DNA of 64,000 nt from Diphasiastrum complanatum (lineage: Eukaryota; Streptophyta; Lycopodiopsida; Lycopodiales; Lycopodiaceae). Shown piece after piece: positions 50,740 through 64,000 of the stretch. Location: assembly GCA_029204225.1 (NCBI GenBank), contig CM055109.1:28288861-28352860 (forward strand). Direction: 5' to 3'. The notes below the pieces were generated by a model. The model saw only the letters and a list, made by a program, of their open reading frames with translations. It was not told the origin of the DNA and did not search any database. The position numbers and the translations under genes are program-made. Numbering within the stretch: position 1 is the stretch's first letter; each line of letters begins with the position of its first letter.

Positions 50740-51960
50740 GCAGAGCAATAAGCAAAAGAGATGTGGGATACTTTACTCACAAGATTTCAGACAAAATCAT
50801 GCAGTCCAATCATGCTACTCGAAGATCACCTGACAAAACTGCAATGGGATGGCAAAAACCTCACTTCCTTTATCAGGAAGATGGAGGATCTGTTCCTTTC
50901 ACTACACAATTCTGGAGCAGAAATGCAGTATCAGCAGAGAAGCATCTCACCTATCTGTTAAGAGCTTTACCAAGATCCTTCCAGACAACCAGAACGCTGC
51001 TAGCAAAGGATCCTACTATGACACTCGAAAAGGCAGTTGTCGATATTCGAGAAGAAGTCGAAGCTCGAGAGCACCTTGATCACAAGGATGCTTCTGACAA
51101 GCCCTCTGCAGCAACAAGGAGAAGACAAAGAAGCAATTCAAGCCTAAGAGGGAGTCACAGATCGAAAGCAGGATTGAGATCAGCAAGCAGAAGGAGCCAG
51201 CAAAGGCAAATGGAGGAACAAAGAAAAGCCAAAGCATCAGAGTGGAGACATGAAGACATGCATGAGATGCAAACGTGAAGGACATACTATCGATTCGTGT
51301 TGGCTTAATCCGAAAATTGAGTGTATCCACTATCATAAGAAGGGTCATGCAGCCATGGACTGTCGCTAGAACCCAAGAAACAAACAAGCTCAAAGCAGAT
51401 AGGAGAACAATAATAGTTCGTCCTATGTCAAGGAGCCAGAGAGCTCGAAGATGGGCAAAGAAAGATCGAATCACGGAAATTCAACCGCCTACATCTGTGC
51501 AGACATGTGTGCAGTATCAACATCTGACACACATTAGGTAATCCTTGATTTAGGAGCTACCTCGCACTTCGTTACATCAATACGGGTCATGTCTGATTTT
51601 CGAAGTGCATATCCATCAAGATTTATCATTCTTGGAGATGGATCAAAGCATCAAGTGAATGGTATTGGTTCACTGTGGCTTCACTTCAAAGTGTACAATG
51701 GTAATTGTATTGCATGGAGTAAACATTTCTCCCCCAAGAGGGATAGTCGTATACTTCTTGAAACAAAAATTAAGCTTTCAATTTTTTGTCTTCTAGCAAC
51801 TAGTTGAAACTCAAATTTCAAGAAAGATTTAAGCTTTCTAAGGTCCAATGGTGAGAGCATTTCAACTGGATTTAAACATTATTGTAAAGCCAATGACATA
51901 AAGCAACAACACACCACTAGCTATACACCATAGTCCTATGGTGTTGTTAAGTGTAAGTAC
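50740..51960 (+). pseudogene. Internally deleted Copia fragment (gag, protease, bit of integrase)
   Basis: Gag starts with MWDTLLTRFQ and continues in shifted frames with several stops. Zinc knuckles follow at 51258-51362: CMRCKREGHTIDSC is intact, and the second, starting CIHYHKKGH, has lost its second cysteine. Protease at 51546-51690 reads DLGATSHFV and LGDGSKHQVNGIGS, with DLG in place of the catalytic DSG or DTG. From 51836 to 51955 integrase sequence appears (FKHYCKANDIKQQHTT, YGVVK), so the part between is deleted. It belongs to the same family as the relic at 1-95. Confidence 0.88.
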
Positions 51961-53040
51961 CATAATTTTTTGAAATAGTGCAAAGTGTATTTTTCATGCA
52001 GAAGCAATAACTATGACAACATACATACAAATTCAATGTACAAATAAGGTCTTGGATGCCAAAACATCTTCGGCAGTGCTCGGGAAACCTCCCTCAAGTT
52101 TCCCTTTAATATCCTATACCTTTCAATGAATATCGACTTTTGAAAAATAATGTCTTCTAAAACCTTCAACTCAGTGTGAGAAATTGCCAAAAGTTAGCAA
52201 ATCTAGCTTGATCAAAATCATGTAGATTGTAACATAGGTGGTTCCCACACATGTGAGTCCATGTTGTCACGTTTGTAGCGGCCCTTCTTGTACACAATCT
52301 CCACCGTGGATTCACGATTTTCTCAATCCGACGGTCCTGAGCGCTTTTGTGCACTGATGGAAGCTCTTCCAATTGCTGTCCACTTCAAGACGCTATTGGT
52401 CTGGCCTGACTGGCCGCACGTGACAGCTCTCCTCCTCCCTGTCTACAGCCGCGCCTTCCCAAGCTGATTTTGCTTGATCAATCTCGTTTTTGGATCGATT
52501 TGAACACGATCTGAGGCCTGAAGCAGGGTCGCCCTACTGATTCCAAGTCTGTAGAGTGTTCAAACGTGGAATTATGTGGAGAAACGGTGATTTTAGCTCA
52601 ACTTGACAAACTGGCTTTTTTTCACCTTTTACTACAAATCTGCTAGGTTATCTGTCTGTAGAAAAATCTCTGACATAAACCTCAGAATCTCTCCATGGTT
52701 GATTGGCAATATAGTTAGCTTCCTTCTTGTCCTTCTGGCATCCAAAACGGTGCACAAACATTGAAGAAATTATCAGTTATGTGTAGAAAACTGTAACTCC
52801 AAACCGGTTTCAATTTTCAACTGGCTTCAAAATTGTCAATTTTTCATCAAATTTTTCCCTGTCTGATGCTATGCACATGCTAATAAGCCCTATGCTGATC
52901 TTGGCAAGCCTCTATAAACTAGAAACCGTGCACCAGTGCTTCACTTTCTGTCTTCAACCCGTCGTAAACCCCCAACTCTCAGAAGACTGTTCTTCTCCCG
53001 AAGCTCTCTTCAACGAGAACACTGTACTGTTGTGTACACT
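51961..53040. other. Probable leader of a minus-strand LTR element, little assignable
   Basis: This lies internal to the primer-binding-site-like sequence at 53049-53060. A 68-codon minus-strand frame at 52372-52166 has no domain I recognise. No gag or pol motif is visible. Confidence 0.35.
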
Positions 53041-53048
53041 CCCCGTAC

Positions 53049-53060
53049 GGCTCTGATATC
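53049..53060 (-). other. LTR-retrotransposon primer-binding-site relic
   Basis: On the minus strand TTGATATCAGAGCC matches the initiator tRNA-Met primer-binding site with one change. Sequence at higher coordinates should then be LTR, but its outer end was not found. Confidence 0.5.
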
Positions 53061-54496
53061 AACTTAGAATTTGCTTCGAATAGGAACACAGATCATGCTA
53101 CACAATAACACAAACAAAAAACACTCTCCACAGCAAGCTCACATAGCAACTGTATTTCTCAAATGAAATTACACTGTACATAAAGTTGTTCACTCAGGCA
53201 ACCCATGCATGACCCAGGTTGCCGTTGGCGGGACGCGTGTCCTGTCGACTTGCCTCGTGGCAAGGCCAACTGATCCTTATTGACTGATAGGACCCACAAT
53301 ACAGTAGCACAATGATTCTACTTTAATTCTAACTCTATATACAAACTGACTATTGTTCATGACATCCATGGCTACAAGTAAGATGCTTTTAATGGTCTAT
53401 GTTCAAACTTGTACATTGACATAAAATGCCTGCATTTTATCTTATGGAGTCACCCCTTAATGCACCGTTCATCAATGGTCACGTTTTACTAGCTTAATCT
53501 TTCAAGAATGGGACATACATCATATGCATTTCCTAAATTTCTTTGAAGATATGGGACTTGTCTCATAAAAGCTAGATCAAACTTGCTTGATGGAGCATTC
53601 CAATATGAGCTGCTAGCTGCCTTGCCCCACAATAAGTTCGATAACTCCATAGAAGCTTAAGGGAGAGGAGAGCCAAATCTATGATTTGTCGTTTGAACAA
53701 GCTAAACGCATGTTTTAAAGCTTTGAATTATAATCATGTCCCCCACCATAACCAAGTTGGATAATCGTGTTATTTGTGGCAATGAAGACCTAGGCTTGAA
53801 TCCCAATCTGCATGTGGAATGTGGAATAGGGATAGTTTTGGGAGCTTGTGGACTCCAAGACTGGCATGGCCTAAATTTGGATGTCCAATGTAGATAATAA
53901 TGCTAGAGCCAATCAATAATGTTAGAACTTGTACACACACACACACACACACACACACATTCCTGAAAAGGTCCTTATTATGAATACGAGAATACATGCA
54001 GTTTACTTATCTCAGATGGAAGTTGGATAATCGTTACTACCATTAATCATGTATATAATGTGAAAAAAATCATGCTAAGTATCCTTGATCTTCAAAAATT
54101 AAATACATGAGTTTGCACTTTAACATGCAGCATCGGTGCAAATCTTTATTTGTATTGTATTTATATTATTATTCTCAGTAGCTCAATTTCTCAACATTCA
54201 GCCACTAATTGCATTGTACCTCTCAATGGTAAGAGGAGTGCTCAAAGGCTCATCTAGTATGCTTGTTCATGCAACAGAATCACAAAAGCCTTGACTGTTG
54301 CATATTCTTCCGAAACATCTTGGAATATGCCTCGGTTCTGCCTCCATAAACAGAAGACAGTTTATTTAATAAATTCAAGCTTATTGATTTCCAGAAATTT
54401 GACTCAGAATTCATGATCAGATTTTCCTATATCACCAAAAATGGGGATTTAACCCATTTAAGAATACAAAATGACAAAATGATTATGCTAATCATT
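53061..54496. other. Intergenic; includes an (AC)n tract
   Basis: A (CA)n microsatellite of 28 bp lies at 53932-53959. There is no other assignable feature apart from the 3' flank of the carrier gene near 54400. Confidence 0.5.
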
Positions 54497-62858
<8,362 letters not shown>

Positions 62859-63582
62859 CTGATGAGTCTTTCTGTAATATTCAAGCCTGATTCAAAACAA
62901 CTTCTCCTCGATTAATTCTCACTTTCTTGTTGAATGGATAGGTGAACAATAAGTAGCATCCAGCAACAAATATCTACATTCGGAAGAAAGTAACAGCGCA
63001 ACGGAGACATAAGATTTGGCACCAGAGGAAGTTTAATTCAAGAACAGGTGAAACTAGCGACTACATATTAATAACTCACAGAAAGTTCTGCAAAGTGCCT
63101 TTTCTTAGGGGAAGGCAAGATCCAACTGATTGCTCCTAAACCACGTATAAGTTTAAAGATGCGGATGCACGCTTCACTGGCATTTTGCTTGTGGCTGCTA
63201 CTCAGTCAGATGTAAAATCTTTAATGTTGTGAAAAATCACAAAAGGACGTAGACCTGAGACAAAATTTTGGATCCTTGGATCAAGCATTGGATATGATCA
63301 AGAAGCATTGCACTTTTGATATTATCGAAGCGCGCACGTGTCTTACCCTCATAACCATGGGTAAACAATAAATCTGGAGTAGACTGGGAACGATTAACAA
63401 ATGAGAATCTAATACTTGAGGTCGTTATAGGTGCGCGAAACTTTTACGCTGCTCTTTAATGATGCTTTGAAAACCGGTAACTACAAATAGAAATTATAGC
63501 AGCTTTTGATTCCCTTTGGAAATCCAACTAGTTTTCGTACTTGTCCCTCTTGCTCAAAGCGGACCACATCTATACAGTTTCC
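62859..63582 (-). promoter_or_regulatory. Upstream region of the carrier gene
   Basis: This is the 5' flank of the ATG at 62858. No clear TATA box or transcription start was found, and no open frame with a domain is present. A 5' UTR must lie at the start of this stretch. Confidence 0.35.
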
Positions 63583-63880
63583 GAGCTATAACATGCTTTT
63601 CAAGAGCAGGAAAGCTTCAAGAACTATAACACCACTTTCAATAGCAGAACAGGTCAAAGAGCTATTACGTCATTTTCAACAGCACAACGGAGGGTCGTGA
63701 TGTCGTCTCGAAGGCTCGAAGCGCTTTAATATCAGAGTCAAGCTATAAAATAATCGTCAAGGGCAGCAAAGCTTGAAGAACTTCCGAGGAGGAGAAATGG
63801 TCAAAGAGCCATGCTATTATTTTCAAGATCAGAACAGGTCGAAGAGCTATGATGTAGTTTTCAAGAGCTGAAAAGCTCGA
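63583..63880 (+). repeat. 38-bp minisatellite upstream of the carrier gene
   Basis: Units begin GAGCTAT or a variant and contain TTTTCAAGAGCAGAA and GGTCAAA. Clear 38-bp units start at 63583, 63621, 63659, 63740, 63806 and 63844; a truncated one lies at 63778-63805 and a divergent stretch at about 63698-63739. The array lies 0.7-1.0 kb upstream of the carrier ATG. Confidence 0.85.
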
Positions 63881-64000
63881 CTACAGCCTTAATGCAGCAA
63901 ACAGAAACAAAATCTATTTCCAGTTTTACTAAAAAATTTAACCGATAATACGATCTGTTTTGACGCCACGGGCCCAGTAAATGCTCAGCAACAAGCATGT

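Overview
This window looks like nuclear DNA of a land plant with large introns. The reasons are GT-AG introns of up to 8.4 kb, decayed Copia, Gypsy and hAT elements, very long CT/GA microsatellites, and gene families typical of plants. Intron size and repeat load would fit a fern or a gymnosperm, but nothing in the sequence settles which. There are no bacterial features.

Three multi-exon genes can be rebuilt exon by exon with consistent splice sites and phases. (1) On the + strand, 2915-24760: a 235-residue single-pass ER membrane protein with one thioredoxin fold, active-site motif CQKC, and a C-terminal KKAE retrieval signal (five exons). (2) On the - strand, 47689-42677: a 959-residue protein with a C-terminal TPX2 microtubule-binding domain (eight coding exons). 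(3) On the - strand, 62858-54497: a 384-residue adenine nucleotide carrier with RRRMMM signature, closest to the ADP/ATP carrier and ER-ANT1 group (three exons).

Layout. 1-1060: Copia relics. 2700-24760: the thioredoxin-fold gene. Its intron 1 holds a tandem array of its own exon 1/intron 1 junction, split by a 4620-bp hAT transposon with an 8-bp target duplication. Its intron 2 holds an antisense Copia element with a 5' LTR. Its intron 3 holds a 335-bp element with short terminal inverted repeats. Its intron 4 holds a duplication of about 740-bp period. 25-42 kb: gene-poor and repeat-rich, with a Gypsy tail, a C48/Ulp1-like protease relic, an unidentified broken gene, a Copia pol fragment with a tandem-repeat 3' region, two long CT tracts and a 4-unit minisatellite. 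42.7-49.8 kb: the TPX2-domain gene. 50.7-53.1 kb: Copia remains. 54.5-62.9 kb: the carrier gene, whose 7.1-kb intron 2 is full of repeats. 63.6-63.9 kb: a 38-bp minisatellite upstream of the carrier gene.

The three genes do not form a pathway that can be read from position. Two of them may act at the ER: the thioredoxin-fold protein by its signal peptide and KKAE tail, and the carrier if it is an ER-ANT1 type.
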